Source: Pseudoxanthomonas sp. (GTDB lineage: Bacteria; Pseudomonadota; Gammaproteobacteria; Xanthomonadales; Xanthomonadaceae). From it: a stretch of DNA of 60,387 bases. This document shows, one piece after another, positions 27,062 to 37,382 of the stretch (position 1 is its first letter; each line of letters opens with the position of its first letter). The notes beneath the pieces are model-generated. The model had not been told where the DNA came from. It searched no databases and saw only the letters and a program-made list of their open reading frames with translations. The stretch spans positions 1 to 60,387 of the forward strand of contig NZ_JANJUE010000093.1 in NCBI RefSeq assembly GCF_024710765.1, read 5' to 3'. Made by a program: the position numbers and the translations under genes.

Positions 27062-28050
27062 GCGGTGGCTTCGGCCAGGCGCTGGGCGATGGTGTCGCGC
27101 AGGGCGACCAGATCCTTGGCGAAGATCTCGATGCCGGTGGCCAGCTTTTCCCTGGCCATCGGGTCGGCTTCGATCGCCGCCGCGAAACTGTCCGCGGTGA
27201 TCGGCGTAGCGGTCACCGGCTCGGCTGCGACCGGCGCGAGCTTGCGCGGCAGTTCGCCGTGATCCTGATCCAGCTTCTCCAGCAGATCCGGTGAAATGGT
27301 CAGGCGATCGCAGCCGGCCAGCGCTTCGATCTGCGCGGTGGAGCGGAACGAGGCGCCCATCACCACGGTCGACGAGCCGCGGCGCTTGAATTCGGCATAC
27401 ACGCCGCGCACGAACACCACGCCGGGATCGGCATCGATGTCCGCGGGCGCCTGCCCATTGGCGACATACCAGTCGAGGATGCGGCCGACGAAGGGCGAGA
27501 TCAGGAAGGCGCCGGCTTCGGCGCAGGCAATCGCCTGGGACTGGTTGAAAATCAGGGTCAGGTTGCAGTCGATGCCTTCGGCCTGCAGTTGGCGTGCGGC
27601 TTCGACACCTTCCCAGGTGGAGGCGACCTTGATCAGGATGCGATCGCGGCCGATGCCGCGCTCGGCGTACATCGCGACGAACTTGCGCGCCTTGGCCACG
27701 GTCGCGGCGGTGTCGTAGGCCAGGTCGGCATCGACCTCGGTCGACACGCGGCCGGGAATCAGCGCGCTGAGCATGGCGCCGACGCCGACCGTCAGGCGGT
27801 CGGCCACTTCATTGACGATCGCCGCGCGGTCACCGTCCTGTCCACGCGCCCAGCCGAGCTCGCGCTCGATGAGTTCGGCGTAGACCGGCAGGTCGAGCGC
27901 CTTCTTCACCAGGGTGGGGTTGGTGGTGCAGTCCACCGGCTTCAGGCGCTTGATCGCCTCGTAGTCGCCGGTGTCGGCGACCACGACCGAAAGTTCACGC
28001 AACTGGGCCAGCTTGGACGGGGAAACAGGGGAATTCATCGCGATACTCAT
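27058..28050 (-). CDS. tal: Transaldolase
   Basis: Transfers a dihydroxyacetone unit between sugar phosphates in the non-oxidative pentose phosphate pathway. The 330-residue protein, the usual length of the TalB class, has [13 protein letters not shown] (residues about 14-26), DCTTNPTL and the Schiff-base Lys in [16 protein letters not shown] (about 140), with [19 protein letters not shown]. ATGs at 28050 and 28038 both give a plausible N-terminus; the first was taken. It overlaps the next gene by TTGA. Transaldolase supplies NADPH-pathway intermediates under oxidative stress, in line with the nearby ahp/oxyR genes. Confidence 0.95.
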   Translation of the reverse strand: MSIAMNSPVSPSKLAQLRELSVVVADTGDYEAIKRLKPVDCTTNPTLVKKALDLPVYAELIERELGWARGQDGDRAAIVNEVADRLTVGVGAMLSALIPGRVSTEVDADLAYDTAATVAKARKFVAMYAERGIGRDRILIKVASTWEGVEAARQLQAEGIDCNLTLIFNQSQAIACAEAGAFLISPFVGRILDWYVANGQAPADIDADPGVVFVRGVYAEFKRRGSSTVVMGASFRSTAQIEALAGCDRLTISPDLLEKLDQDHGELPRKLAPVAAEPVTATPITADSFAAAIEADPMAREKLATGIEIFAKDLVALRDTIAQRLAEATA

Positions 28051-28103
28051 GGACGGCGAGAGGGGAGGCACAGTATGCCTCGCGCCGCCCGCCAGTTCAG
28101 CGT

Positions 28104-28535
28104 TCAACGATGGAATTCGCCGTTTGCTTCCGGTTGGTAGCGGATGCCGGTGACCCGCAGGCGCAGGTGGCGGCCGCCGGGTGCCTGCCAGTCGATGGTC
28201 TGGCCCACGGACAGGCCCAGCAGGGCGCTGCCGACCGGGGCGAGCACCGAGACGTAGCCCTTGTCGACGTTGGCTTCATTCGGATAGACCAGGGTCAGGT
28301 TGTGATCCTCGCCGGTCAGCTCATCGACGCAGTCGATGGTGGAGTGCATGGTCACGACGCCATCGGGAACCTGTTCCGGAGGCAGCACTTCGGCGCGATT
28401 GAGTTCGTTCATCAGGGCCACCGCGGCCGGCAGGCGGCGCAGGGCGGGGGTATCGAGCAGGGCTTCCAGCCGGTTGAAGTCGCGGCTGGAGATGATCAAC
28501 GAAGGCGGCAGGCCGCTGGTATGCGCGGTACTCAT
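28104..28535 (-). CDS. rnk: Nucleoside diphosphate kinase regulator (Rnk family)
   Basis: A 143-residue protein of the GreA/Rnk family that binds RNA polymerase near the secondary channel without the long GreA coiled coil. Recognisable parts: [14 protein letters not shown] (residues about 14-27, N-terminal short coiled coil) and the C-terminal FKBP-like domain with FHNLTLVYP-like [41 protein letters not shown] Shine-Dalgarno AGAGGAA precedes the ATG at 28535. In xanthomonads an orfX lies downstream of oxyR; this gene is in that position and strand, after a probable terminator hairpin. Confidence 0.92.
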   Translation of the reverse strand: MSTAHTSGLPPSLIISSRDFNRLEALLDTPALRRLPAAVALMNELNRAEVLPPEQVPDGVVTMHSTIDCVDELTGEDHNLTLVYPNEANVDKGYVSVLAPVGSALLGLSVGQTIDWQAPGGRHLRLRVTGIRYQPEANGEFHR

Positions 28536-28569
28536 GGGTTCCTCTTTTTCGGGTGTGCAACAAGGAAAT

Positions 28570-28593
28570 GGGCGCCGCGTTTCCGCGCCGCCC
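28570..28593 (-). terminator. Probable oxyR terminator hairpin
   Basis: On the minus strand GGGCGGCGCG-GAAA-CGCGGCGCCC forms a 10-bp stem with one mismatch and a GAAA tetraloop, followed by ATTTCCTTGTT. It sits 63 nt after the oxyR stop and 35 nt before the rnk start. The run of T is short, so the terminator may be leaky. Confidence 0.5.
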
Positions 28594-28656
28594 ATTCGGG
28601 GTTGGTTTGTGCGCCTAACGTAGCCGGTTGCCGGCCCGGGTTCAAGCCATCGGCGT

Positions 28657-29619
28657 TCAGCCGGCGCGGGCGCGGGATACGCCACGTGCCCGGGTTGCGG
28701 CGGGGTTCACATCCACCTCCGGATCGAACAGGGACGAGGGCAATTCCCGGAACACCTTGGCCAGTTCCTGCAGGAAGCCGGCCATCGCCGAACTGCGGCG
28801 CCAGACCATCGCTATCCGGCGACTGGGGTGCGAATCGGTGAAGCCCAGCAGATGGATGCTGTCCGAACGCGCCACCGGCGGCTTGACCGCCAGGGTGGGC
28901 AACAAGGTGATACCGACGTTCGCCGCCACCATCTGGCGCAGCGTTTCCAGGCTGGTGGCGCGGAACTCGGACTTCTCGTTGGCGCCGGAGATGCGGCAGA
29001 CGTCCAACGCCTGCTCGCGCAGGCAATGGCCGTCTTCCAGCAACAGCAATTGCTGATCGGACAGTTCGCCCAGCGACAGCGAGTCGCGGGCCGCCAACGG
29101 GTGCGCCTCGGGCACCGCCAGCAGGAACGGTTCCTCGAACAGGAATTCGGTATGCAGCTGATCGTCCTGCAGCGGCAGCGCGAGGATGCCGGCATCGAGC
29201 TTGCCTTCGCGCAGGCGCGACAGCAGCACGTCGCTCTTCTCCTCGACCAGCAGCAGTTCCAGCTGCGGGAAGCGCGCGCGGATCCGCGGCACCACGTGTG
29301 GCAAGAGGTAAGGGCCGAGGGTCGGGAAGATGCCCAGCCGCACGGTGCCTGCCTCCGGGTCCTGGCTGCGCCGCGCGGCCTCCTTCATCTGCTCGACTTC
29401 CGCCACGATCCTGCGCGCGCGGTCGGCGGCGTCGCGTCCGGCCGGGGTCAGCATGACCTTGCGCGGCGCGCGCTCGACCAGCGGCACTCCCAGTTCTTCC
29501 TCGAGTTTCTTGATCTGGGTGGACAGGGTGGGCTGGCTGACGAAGCAGGCCGCCGCCGCGTGGCCGAAATGCTTGTGATCGGCCAGGGCCACCAGGTATT
29601 TGAGGTCGCGCAGGTTCAT
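28657..29619 (-). CDS. oxyR: Hydrogen peroxide-sensing LysR-type regulator OxyR
   Basis: A 320-residue LysR-type activator. The N-terminal helix-turn-helix (MNLRDLKYLVALADHKHFGHAA, SQPTLSTQIKKLE) is followed by a regulatory domain with the redox pair C199 and C208 in LLLLEDGHCLREQALDVC. These match E. coli numbering exactly, so the disulfide switch is present. The ATG gives the standard start. It is in the classical xanthomonad order ahpC-ahpF-oxyR, so it is probably expressed together with its own regulon and may autoregulate. Confidence 0.97.
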   Translation of the reverse strand: MNLRDLKYLVALADHKHFGHAAAACFVSQPTLSTQIKKLEEELGVPLVERAPRKVMLTPAGRDAADRARRIVAEVEQMKEAARRSQDPEAGTVRLGIFPTLGPYLLPHVVPRIRARFPQLELLLVEEKSDVLLSRLREGKLDAGILALPLQDDQLHTEFLFEEPFLLAVPEAHPLAARDSLSLGELSDQQLLLLEDGHCLREQALDVCRISGANEKSEFRATSLETLRQMVAANVGITLLPTLAVKPPVARSDSIHLLGFTDSHPSRRIAMVWRRSSAMAGFLQELAKVFRELPSSLFDPEVDVNPAATRARGVSRARAG

Positions 29620-29743
29620 CCGGGAGGGTCCGTTGGGAAACCGGTGGACAGCGTTGCCGAGGCGGACGCGACAGGCTCATCCGCCCCAGAGAGTACGCCC
29701 ATTCCGGGGGCGCAGAAGCGTCCCCGGACGGCGGAGGGCGGTA

Positions 29744-31330
29744 TCAGGCGCTGACCGCTTCTTCCGGCATCTCGGCCGGGGCCGAGGTGCGGATGAGGTG
29801 GTCGAACGCACTCAGCGCCGCCTTGGAGCCTTCACCCATGGCGATGACGATCTGCTTGTACGGCACGGTGGTGGCATCGCCGGCGGCGAACACGCCCGGC
29901 ACCGAGGTGCGGCCGTGCGCGTCCACTTCGATCTCGCCACGCAGCGACAGCGCCACGGTGCCCTTCAGCCATTCGGTGTTGGGCAGCAGGCCGATCTGGA
30001 CGAACACGCCTTCCAGTTCGATGCGATGGCTGTCGCCGCCCGCGCGATCCTTGTAGACCAGGCCGGTGACCTTGCTGCCATCACCCTGCACTTCGGTGGT
30101 CTGCGCGCTGGTGATGATGCGCACGTTCGGCAGGCTGCGCAGCTTGCGCTGCAGGACCTCGTCGGCGCGCAGCTTGTCGTCGAACTCGATCAGGGTCACG
30201 TGGCTGACGATGCCGGCCAGATCAATGGCCGCCTCGACACCGGAGTTGCCGCCGCCGATCACCGCCACCCGCTTGCCCTTGAACAGCGGACCGTCGCAGT
30301 GCGGGCAGTACGCCACGCCCTTGTTGCGGTACTGATCCTCGCCCGGCACGTTCATCTGCCGCCAGCGCGCGCCGGTGGACAGAATCACGGTCTTCGCCTT
30401 CAGCGATGCGCCATTGGCCAGTTGCACCTGGATCAGATCCTGGCCTGGCACCAGCTTCTCGGCACGCTGCAGGTTCATCACGTCGACGCTGTAGTCCTTG
30501 ACGTGCTGTTCCAGCGCGGCCGCCAGTTTGGGGCCTTCGGTGTACGGCACCGAGATGAAATTCTCGATCGCCATCGTGTCCAGCACCTGGCCGCCGAAAC
30601 GCTCGGCCGCCACGCCGGTGCGGATGCCCTTGCGCGCGGCATAGATCGCCGCCGCCGCGCCGGCCGGACCGCCGCCGATCACCAGCACGTCGTAGGGGGC
30701 CTTGGCCTTGATCTTCTCGGCCTCGCGGGACGCCGCGCCGGTGTCGAGCTTGGCGACGATTTCTTCCACGCCCATGCGGCCCGCGCCGAACACCTGGCCG
30801 TTGAGGAAGATGGTCGGGACCGACATCACTTCGCGCGACTCGACTTCCTGCTGGAACAGCGCGCCGTCGATGGCGACGTGGCGGATGTTGGGGTTCAGCA
30901 CACTCATCAGGTTCAGCGCCTGCACCACGTCCGGGCAGTTCTGGCATGACAGCGAGAAATAGGTCTCGAAGCTGTATTCACCGTCCAGATGGCGGATCTG
31001 CTCGATCACGTCCTGTCCCAGCTTCGACGGATGTCCGCCGACCTGCAGCAGCGCCAGCACCAGCGAGGTGAACTCGTGGCCCAGCGGCAGTCCGGCGAAG
31101 CGCAGGTGGATGTCCTGGCCTGGCGTGCCCAGCGCGAACGAGGGCTTGCGCTCATCGTCGTCGCGGGATTCGGTCACGCTGATCCGGTCCGACAGCGAGA
31201 CCAGATCCGCCAGCAGCGCCTGCAGTTCCTTCGACGACTCGCTGTCGTCCAGCGACGCGGTGATCACGATCGGCCGGGTGACTTTTTCCAGGTAGGCCTT
31301 GAGCTGGGTCTTGAGGTTCGCGTCCAACAT
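29744..31330 (-). CDS. ahpF: Alkyl hydroperoxide reductase subunit F
   Basis: FAD-dependent NADH:peroxiredoxin reductase that recharges AhpC. The 528-residue protein has an N-terminal thioredoxin-like domain with the CxxC pair C129/C132 (SCQNCPDV), FAD motif [16 protein letters not shown] (about residue 213), the second CxxC C342/C345 (CPHCDG) and the NAD(P)-binding [17 protein letters not shown]. Start ATG 31330 is preceded by AAGGAGT, a good Shine-Dalgarno. It follows ahpC by 208 nt containing a strong hairpin and precedes oxyR by 124 nt. Confidence 0.97.
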   Translation of the reverse strand: MLDANLKTQLKAYLEKVTRPIVITASLDDSESSKELQALLADLVSLSDRISVTESRDDDERKPSFALGTPGQDIHLRFAGLPLGHEFTSLVLALLQVGGHPSKLGQDVIEQIRHLDGEYSFETYFSLSCQNCPDVVQALNLMSVLNPNIRHVAIDGALFQQEVESREVMSVPTIFLNGQVFGAGRMGVEEIVAKLDTGAASREAEKIKAKAPYDVLVIGGGPAGAAAAIYAARKGIRTGVAAERFGGQVLDTMAIENFISVPYTEGPKLAAALEQHVKDYSVDVMNLQRAEKLVPGQDLIQVQLANGASLKAKTVILSTGARWRQMNVPGEDQYRNKGVAYCPHCDGPLFKGKRVAVIGGGNSGVEAAIDLAGIVSHVTLIEFDDKLRADEVLQRKLRSLPNVRIITSAQTTEVQGDGSKVTGLVYKDRAGGDSHRIELEGVFVQIGLLPNTEWLKGTVALSLRGEIEVDAHGRTSVPGVFAAGDATTVPYKQIVIAMGEGSKAALSAFDHLIRTSAPAEMPEEAVSA

Positions 31331-31488
31331 GCGGGGACTCCTTGGTGAAAGCGGAAGGAAGAACACGGGTGCGGTCGGGGAGACCGCAAGGGCGTTTGCA
31401 GTAGCGGCCTGGGCCGGAGGGAGGGAGCCAGGGGAGAGAGGACTGGCGCGGCGCAGGCCGCTGGTGCAAACGTCCGTCTGAGGGGGAA

Positions 31489-31513
31489 GCGCCCGGGCGT
31501 GCCGCCCGGGCGC
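31489..31513 (-). terminator. Perfect GC hairpin between ahpC and ahpF
   Basis: GCGCCCGGGC-GTGCC-GCCCGGGCGC is a perfect 10-bp inverted repeat starting 26 nt after the ahpC stop. No long T tract follows on the minus strand (CTTCCCCC), so it is more likely an attenuator or mRNA-stabilising structure that keeps ahpC transcript above ahpF than a strict terminator. Confidence 0.6.
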
Positions 31514-31538
31514 CGTTACAGCGTGTACTGCTTGGAAA

Positions 31539-32102
31539 TCAGATCTTGCCGACCAGATCCAGCGACGGAGCGATGGTCTTGGCGCCTTCCTTCCACTTGG
31601 CCGGGCAAACCTGGCCGGGATTGTTGGCGACGAACTGCGCGGCCTTCAGCTTGCGCAGGGTTTCGGACACGTCGCGCGCGATGGCGTTGTCGTGGATTTC
31701 CAGGGTCTTGATCACGCCTTCCGGGTTGATGATGAAGGTGCCGCGCAGGGCCAGGCCTTCTTCCTCGATGTGCACGCCGAACGCGCGGGTCAGCTGGTGG
31801 GTCGGATCGCCGACCAGCGGGAACTGGGCCTTGCCCACCGCCGGGGAGGTTTCGTGCCACACCTTGTGCGAGAAGTGGGTATCCGTGGTGACGATGTACA
31901 CCTCGGCGCCAGCCTTCTGGAACTCGGCATAGTTGTCGGCGGCGTCTTCCACTTCGGTCGGGCAATTGAAGGTGAAGGCGGCCGGCATGAAGATGAGCAC
32001 GGACCACTTGCCCTTCAGGCTGGCGTCGGTGACTTCGACGAACTCGCCGGCGTGGAACGCGGTGGCCTTGAACGGCTGGACTTGGGTGTTGATCAGGGAC
32101 AT
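31539..32102 (-). CDS. ahpC: Alkyl hydroperoxide reductase subunit C (peroxiredoxin)
   Basis: 2-Cys peroxiredoxin that reduces H2O2 and organic peroxides. The 187-residue protein has the peroxidatic C47 in FTFNCPTE and the resolving C166 in GQVCPAKW, both at the family positions, plus [14 protein letters not shown]. The upstream region carries an OxyR-type operator and a TATAAT box. Divergent from the M1 aminopeptidase gene across 254 nt. Confidence 0.98.
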   Translation of the reverse strand: MSLINTQVQPFKATAFHAGEFVEVTDASLKGKWSVLIFMPAAFTFNCPTEVEDAADNYAEFQKAGAEVYIVTTDTHFSHKVWHETSPAVGKAQFPLVGDPTHQLTRAFGVHIEEEGLALRGTFIINPEGVIKTLEIHDNAIARDVSETLRKLKAAQFVANNPGQVCPAKWKEGAKTIAPSLDLVGKI

Positions 32103-32170
32103 CAGATTTCCTCTTGGGTTGCGGAGGGACAGGGTGAAGCGACGGAGTGAAGGTTAATAGGCGCAGCCTA

Positions 32171-32189
32171 ATCAATCCAATGGATTGAT
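32171..32189. promoter_or_regulatory. Symmetric operator-like repeat at the ahpC transcription start
   Basis: ATCAATCCA-A-TGGATTGAT: perfect 9-nt arms around one base. It lies just downstream of the minus-strand TATAAT (32193-32198), so it overlaps the predicted transcription start or the very first leader bases. A repressor site or a leader hairpin are both possible. Confidence 0.5.
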
Positions 32190-32192
32190 AAG

Positions 32193-32216
32193 ATTATATC
32201 AATAGGTTCTGTCTAT
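32193..32216 (-). promoter_or_regulatory. ahpC promoter with OxyR-like operator
   Basis: On the minus strand TATAAT (32193-32198) is a perfect -10 box. Immediately upstream, ATAG-ACAGAAC-CTAT (32202-32216, read on the minus strand) fits the OxyR half-operator ATAGnTnnnAnCTAT at the ends and at one inner position. The -35 position (AATCGA) is poor, as expected for an activator-dependent promoter. A weaker second half-site may lie downstream on the plus strand at 32179-32193. Confidence 0.65.
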
Positions 32217-32356
32217 CGATTGCCGCAGTCAGCTTCGGTTTCGATATGGGGACTCGATGATTGCGGTCCAAGTCACGGGGGATCGGTACTTTCGGCAGGG
32301 GGGCACCCACGCCGGCCGGCCGTAAGTTCAGCGGTTTTCCACTGTGGGGATTGGAC

Positions 32357-35065
32357 ATGACCGTATTGCGTCGCAGCGCCCTGGCGTGCGCACTCTTGCT
32401 GGCGGCCTCGTTGCCCGGATTCGCGGCCGAGTCCGCGCCGGCCGTTCCCAAGGGGCCGTTGCCGCGCACCGTGGTGCCTTCGCTGGTCAACCTGGAACTG
32501 AGGCTGGACCCGCGCCAGGAACGCTTCAACGGTACCACCCGCATCGATGCCGAGGTCAAGGAAGCCACCCGCGTCCTGTGGATGCATGGCCGCGACCTCG
32601 ACATCCGGCAGGCCATCGCGATCCTCCCCGACGGACGCCGGCTCAAGCTGGCGGCCGAATCGGCCGACGTGTCGGGCGTGCTCAGGTTGACCGCCGCCGA
32701 GTCGATCCCCGCCGGCAAGGCGGTGCTGGAAATCGTCTTCGAAGCGCCGTACGGACAACTGCAGGGCGCCTACCGGGTCAAGCCGGACGGCCGCGACTAC
32801 GTGGTCACCCAGATGGAGCCGCTGGGTGCGCGCAACACCTTCCCGGGTTTCGACGAACCCAGCTTCAAGCAGCCCTGGGACATCACCCTGATCGTGCCGG
32901 AGCAGGACGTGGCCGTCGCCAACAGCCGCGAGCTGAAGACCGAGTCGCTGGGCAATGGCTGGAAGAAGGTCACCTTCGCGCGCACCGAGGCGTTGCCCAG
33001 CTACCTGATCGCGTTCGCGGTCGGCCCGTGGGACGTGCCGAAGGGGCCGGACATCCCGGCCACCGCCATCCGCGACACGCCAATCACCCTGCGGGGCGTC
33101 GCCGCGCACGGGCAGGGCGAGCGCATGCGCTACACCCTGGACAACACGCCGGTGATCGTCACCCAACTGGAAGAGTACTTCGGCACGCCGTATCCGTTCG
33201 ACAAGCTCGACAACGTCGCCGCCCCGGATTTCTGGGCCGGCGCGATGGAGAACGCCGGACTCATCGTCTATCGCGACACCCTGATGTTCCCGGACGAGAA
33301 GTCCACCCCGCGCGAGCGCCAGGCGTACTGGGGCGTCAGCGCGCACGAGCTGGCACACCAGTGGTTCGGTGACCTGGTGACGATGAAGTGGTGGGACGAC
33401 CTCTGGCTCAACGAGGCGTTCGCCACCTGGATGGGCACCAAGATCACCGGCCAGCTGCAACCGGATTTCCATGCCGATCGCGGCCTGCTGGAAGGCGCGC
33501 TGGAAGCGATGGGCGAGGACAGCCTGGTCAGCACGCGCCGGGTGCATGAACCGATCAACGACTTCACCGAGATCCAGTCCGCGTTCGACGGCATCACCTA
33601 CCAGAAGGGGGGCGCGGTGCTGTCGATGTTCGAGACCTACATCGGCGAGATCCCGTTCCGCGACGGCATCCGCAGCTACCTGAAGGCGCATGCGCGCGGC
33701 AACGCCACCAGCGGCGACCTGATCGCCGCGGTGGCGGCGCAGAGCAAGGACCCGGCCGGCGTCGACCGCGCCTTCAAGAGTTTCATCGACCAGCCCGGCG
33801 TGCCCTACGTGAACGTGGAAGTGGATTGCGCCGGCAAGACCCCGTCGCTCAAGCTGCAGCAGCGCCGCTACCTGCCGCTGGGTTCGGCCGCCAGCGCCAG
33901 CCAGACCTGGGGCATGCCGTTCTGCGTGCGCTACCAGGATGGCGACCAGGTCCGTTCCGAATGCAGCCTGGTCGAACAGGCGACCACGACCGTTCCACTG
34001 ACCCAGGCCAGGAGCTGCCCGGCGTGGGTGATGCCGAACGCACACGGCAACGGTTACTACCGGTTCGCGCTGGATACGCAGGCCGCCGCCAAGCTGGCCG
34101 GGGCCTTCGCGCAACTGGACGAACGCGAGCAGCGCGTCTACGCCGATTCGCTGGAAGCGGCGTTCAAGGCCGGCAGCATCGACGCGGCCGGCTATCTGGC
34201 CGGCGTGCCGCAGCTGGCCGCGGCCGAGGTGCGCCAGACCGCGACCGCGCCGATGGGGCAGTTGGCCTGGATGAAGGAATACCTGGCCAAGGACGAGGCG
34301 CAGAAGGCCGCGGTCGCCGCCTACGTGCGCAAGATTTACGGCCCGCGCCTGCAGGTGCTCGGCCTGGAGCCGAAGCCGGGCGAAAGCGATGACACCCGGA
34401 TCCTGCGCCGCACCCTGATCGGCTTCCTGTATCGCACCGGTGACAGCGCGGAGCTGCGCGACGAACTGGTGCGTCGTGGCCGCGCCGTGATCGGCCAGAA
34501 AGCCGACGGCGGCGCCGGCACCGGCAAGCTGGATCCGGAAGCGGTGCCGCGCGATCTGCGCGCGGTCTCGCTGGCCGCCGTGGCCCGCGCCGGCGACGCG
34601 GCGACCTTCGATCTGCTGGAGAAGCACCTGCGGGCAACGCAGGACGCGGCGATCCGCACCGAACTGCTGGAAGCGCTGGGCAACATGAGCGCGCCGCCGC
34701 TGGCCGAGCGCGCCCGCGGCTTCATCCTGGAAAAGGGACTGCTGCGCCGGAACGAACTGGCGCCGCTGTTGATGCCACAGATGGAGGCGGAAGCCGCGCG
34801 TCCCGCGTTGCGCCAGTGGGTCGATACCCACTTCAAGACCCTGGAAGCGTCGCTGGCCCCGGCCGGCGCGCGGCTGGTTTCGGTGTACGGCGCGGGCATG
34901 TGCAGCAAGCAGGAGGCCTCGGATCTGCTGTCCCGGTTCGAAGCACGCATGAAAACCGTCGAGGGCGGGCCACGCGCGCTGAAGCAGGAGGCGGAGAACA
35001 TCGGCCTGTGCGCCGAACTGCGCGACGCGCAGCAGGCCAAGGGATTCGGCGGCGCTTTGCAGTAA
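32357..35065 (+). CDS. Secreted M1 family zinc aminopeptidase
   Basis: A 902-residue aminopeptidase N family protein with a signal peptide ([27 protein letters not shown]). The exopeptidase motif GAMEN is present ([10 protein letters not shown], about residue 297), as is the zinc site [26 protein letters not shown] (HExxH with the third ligand Glu 18 residues on). The ERAP1-like C-terminal helical domain follows from about residue 560. It probably hydrolyses N-terminal residues in the periplasm. The ATG at 32357 is chosen because it begins the signal peptide; the frame is open 32 codons upstream. It shares the divergent control region with ahpC. Confidence 0.95.
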   Translation: MTVLRRSALACALLLAASLPGFAAESAPAVPKGPLPRTVVPSLVNLELRLDPRQERFNGTTRIDAEVKEATRVLWMHGRDLDIRQAIAILPDGRRLKLAAESADVSGVLRLTAAESIPAGKAVLEIVFEAPYGQLQGAYRVKPDGRDYVVTQMEPLGARNTFPGFDEPSFKQPWDITLIVPEQDVAVANSRELKTESLGNGWKKVTFARTEALPSYLIAFAVGPWDVPKGPDIPATAIRDTPITLRGVAAHGQGERMRYTLDNTPVIVTQLEEYFGTPYPFDKLDNVAAPDFWAGAMENAGLIVYRDTLMFPDEKSTPRERQAYWGVSAHELAHQWFGDLVTMKWWDDLWLNEAFATWMGTKITGQLQPDFHADRGLLEGALEAMGEDSLVSTRRVHEPINDFTEIQSAFDGITYQKGGAVLSMFETYIGEIPFRDGIRSYLKAHARGNATSGDLIAAVAAQSKDPAGVDRAFKSFIDQPGVPYVNVEVDCAGKTPSLKLQQRRYLPLGSAASASQTWGMPFCVRYQDGDQVRSECSLVEQATTTVPLTQARSCPAWVMPNAHGNGYYRFALDTQAAAKLAGAFAQLDEREQRVYADSLEAAFKAGSIDAAGYLAGVPQLAAAEVRQTATAPMGQLAWMKEYLAKDEAQKAAVAAYVRKIYGPRLQVLGLEPKPGESDDTRILRRTLIGFLYRTGDSAELRDELVRRGRAVIGQKADGGAGTGKLDPEAVPRDLRAVSLAAVARAGDAATFDLLEKHLRATQDAAIRTELLEALGNMSAPPLAERARGFILEKGLLRRNELAPLLMPQMEAEAARPALRQWVDTHFKTLEASLAPAGARLVSVYGAGMCSKQEASDLLSRFEARMKTVEGGPRALKQEAENIGLCAELRDAQQAKGFGGALQ

Positions 35066-35102
35066 GCTGCGCGCCCGCGCCGTGCGGGTCGCAGGTGTCG
35101 TG

Positions 35103-35954
35103 ATGGGCAGTTCCGGACAACCCGATGTCAGCCAATGCCTGTCGCAGGCGGTCGGCCGTCTTCCCGCCGAGGACGGCCGCCATGTCGCCGAGCTCCTGCT
35201 GTCGCACGTGCTCGGACGGGATCGCGCCTGGCTGTTCGCGCACGCGCGGGATCCGTTGGACGCGGAAGACATCGCGCGTTTCGAGGCACTGCTGGAACGG
35301 CGGCTCGCCGGTGAGCCGGTCGCCTACGTGACCGGCCGCCGCGGTTTCTGGACGCTGGACCTCGCGGTCGGCCCCGACACCCTGATTCCACGCCCTGAAA
35401 CCGAGCGGCTGGTGGAACTGGCGCTCGCGCGCCTGCCGGTGGAACGCGCGCTGGAGGTGGCCGACCTCGGCACCGGCAGCGGCGCGATCGCGCTGGCGCT
35501 GGCCAGCGAGCGGCCGCAGGCGCGGGTGGTTGCCACCGATGCCAGCGCCGGCGCGTTGGCAATGGCCGGACGCAACGCGCGGGAGCACGACATCGGCAAT
35601 GTCGATTTCCTTGCGGGCGACTGGTGGCAGCCCCTGGCGGGACGGCGCTTCGACCTGATCGCCAGCAATCCCCCGTACATCGCCGATGCCGATCCCCACC
35701 TGAGCCAGGGCGATTTGCGCCACGAGCCGATGTCCGCGCTGGCCTCCGGCAGGGACGGACTCGACGCCATCCGCATCATTGTCGGCGGCGCGCCCGGGCA
35801 TCTGCGCGTGGGCGGCTGGTTGCTGCTCGAACACGGTTGGGACCAGGGCGAGGCGATTCGCGATCTGCTGGTGCGGACGGGTTTCGTGGACGTCGCCACC
35901 GAACAGGATCTGGAGGCGCGCGACCGCGTCACCCTGGGCCGCTGGCCGGGCTGA
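35103..35954 (+). CDS. prmC: Peptide chain release factor N(5)-glutamine methyltransferase
   Basis: Methylates the GGQ glutamine of RF1 and RF2. The 283-residue protein has an N-terminal helical domain, [12 protein letters not shown] (about residue 93), SAM motif [16 protein letters not shown] (about 118) and the catalytic NPPY (about 189) in [16 protein letters not shown]. The ATG at 35103 is 37 nt after the aminopeptidase stop. Its substrate gene prfA lies at the far right end of the window. Confidence 0.96.
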   Translation: MGSSGQPDVSQCLSQAVGRLPAEDGRHVAELLLSHVLGRDRAWLFAHARDPLDAEDIARFEALLERRLAGEPVAYVTGRRGFWTLDLAVGPDTLIPRPETERLVELALARLPVERALEVADLGTGSGAIALALASERPQARVVATDASAGALAMAGRNAREHDIGNVDFLAGDWWQPLAGRRFDLIASNPPYIADADPHLSQGDLRHEPMSALASGRDGLDAIRIIVGGAPGHLRVGGWLLLEHGWDQGEAIRDLLVRTGFVDVATEQDLEARDRVTLGRWPG

Positions 35955-36024
35955 GCCAACGCACGCGGAAGCGGCCCCTGGCCGCGCCGGCTAGAATGGG
36001 CGCCTGTTTTCCGTGGGAATCGCC

Positions 36025-36966
36025 ATGCGCACGCTCTATCCGGACATCGAACCGTACGACACCGGCACCTTGAAGGTCGACGATCGCCACACGCTGTACT
36101 ACGAGCAGTGCGGCAATCCGGACGGCAAGCCGGTGGTCCTGCTGCACGGCGGCCCGGGCGGCGGTTGCAGCCCGAAGATGCGGCGTTTCCACGACCCGGC
36201 CAGGTACCGGATCATCCTGTTCGACCAGCGCGGCTCCGGCCGTTCGACGCCGCATGCGGATCTGGTCGACAACACCACCTGGGATCTGGTCGCCGATATC
36301 GAGAAGCTGCGCGCGCGGCTGGGTGTCGACCGCTGGCAGGTGTTCGGCGGCAGTTGGGGCTCGACCCTGGCGCTGGCCTACGCCGAAGCCCATCCGCGAC
36401 ACGTCACCGCGCTGGTACTGCGCGGCATCTTCATGCTGCGGCGCTGGGAACTGGAATGGTTCTACCAGGAAGGCGCCTCGCGCCTGTTCCCGGATGCCTG
36501 GGAGCACTATCTGGCGGCGATTCCGCCGGTCGAGCGGCATGACCTGATTTCCGCCTACCACCGCCGGCTGACCTCCGACGATCACGCGGTGCGGCTGGCG
36601 GCCGCGCGTGCGTGGAGCGTGTGGGAAGGCGCGACCAGCTTCCTGCGGGTGGACCAGGATTTCGTCAGCGGCCACGAGGATGCCGAGTTCGCGCTGGCCT
36701 TCGCCCGCATCGAGAATCACTACTTCGTCAATGGCGGTTTCTTCGAGGTCGAGGATCAACTGCTGCGTGACGCGCCGCGGATCGCCGACATTCCCGGCGT
36801 CATCGTGCACGGCCGCTACGACGTGGTGTGCCCGGTGGCCAACGCGTGGGAACTGCACAAGGCCTGGCCGAAGGGGCGCCTGGAGATCACGCCGACCTCG
36901 GGCCATTCCGCGTTCGAGGAAGAGAACATCGACGCGCTGGTGCGGGCCACCGACGCGTTCGCCTGA
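36025..36966 (+). CDS. pip: Proline iminopeptidase
   Basis: Alpha/beta-hydrolase (S33) that removes N-terminal proline. The 313-residue protein has the oxyanion HGGPGGG (about residue 39), nucleophile GGSWGS (Ser about 108), DQRGSGRSTPH, acid in GRYDVVCP (about 264) and His in SGHSAF (about 292). ATG 36025 is preferred to a GTG four codons upstream because it gives MRTLYPDIEPYD. A TAGAAT (35992-35997) about 30 nt upstream may be its -10. Confidence 0.96.
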   Translation: MRTLYPDIEPYDTGTLKVDDRHTLYYEQCGNPDGKPVVLLHGGPGGGCSPKMRRFHDPARYRIILFDQRGSGRSTPHADLVDNTTWDLVADIEKLRARLGVDRWQVFGGSWGSTLALAYAEAHPRHVTALVLRGIFMLRRWELEWFYQEGASRLFPDAWEHYLAAIPPVERHDLISAYHRRLTSDDHAVRLAAARAWSVWEGATSFLRVDQDFVSGHEDAEFALAFARIENHYFVNGGFFEVEDQLLRDAPRIADIPGVIVHGRYDVVCPVANAWELHKAWPKGRLEITPTSGHSAFEEENIDALVRATDAFA

Positions 36967-37023
36967 TTTGCCCCGTCCGGGGATTTTTACCGGCGGGCCT
37001 GCGCCCGCCCCTTGGAGAAGAAG

Positions 37024-37254
37024 ATGTCGGAAGAAGAACAGATCGTGGTCAAGGACAGCAATGGCGCGGTGCTCGCCAATGGCGACGCGGTGACGCTGAT
37101 CAAGGACCTGAAAGTGAAGGGCACCTCGGTGACGCTCAAGCGCGGCACGCTGGTCAAGAACATCCGCCTGACCGACGACGAGGAACTGATCGAGTGCAAC
37201 GTGGACAAGGTCAAGGGACTGGTGCTGCGCACCGAATTCCTCAAGAAGGCCTGA
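37024..37254 (+). CDS. PhnA/YjdM C-terminal domain protein
   Basis: A 76-residue protein consisting only of the C-terminal KOW-like domain of the PhnA (YjdM) family: VVKDSNGAVLANGDAVTLIKDLKVKG, then VKNIRL. The N-terminal zinc ribbon found in full-length E. coli YjdM is absent. Despite the old name alkylphosphonate utilisation protein, no phosphonate genes are nearby. The ATG is preceded by GGAGAAGA. It is 57 nt after pip and followed by a strong terminator. Confidence 0.9.
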   Translation: MSEEEQIVVKDSNGAVLANGDAVTLIKDLKVKGTSVTLKRGTLVKNIRLTDDEELIECNVDKVKGLVLRTEFLKKA

Positions 37255-37323
37255 TCGGGCGGATTCCTCCGCCAGCAGCGGATGCCGTCGACGCCATCCG
37301 TGCGCGGTGCCTGCACGGAAACG

Positions 37324-37357
37324 AAAAAAGCCCGCGCCGGATGGCGCGGGCTTTTTC
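37324..37357. terminator. Bidirectional intrinsic terminator
   Basis: AAAAAAGCCCGCGCC-GGAT-GGCGCGGGCTTTTT forms a 12-13 bp GC-rich stem with A and T runs on both sides. It lies between the convergent PhnA-like gene and PACE transporter gene and can serve both strands. Confidence 0.9.
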
Positions 37358-37382
37358 TTTCCGGGGCCGGACTGGATGCTGC

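Noticed and set aside
32273-35272. A 999-codon open frame on the minus strand opposite the M1 aminopeptidase and prmC
   Set aside because: Its translation is low-complexity, Arg/Gly/Gln/Ala-rich without any motif, while the plus strand encodes two complete motif-bearing enzymes. Long antisense frames are expected at this GC content.
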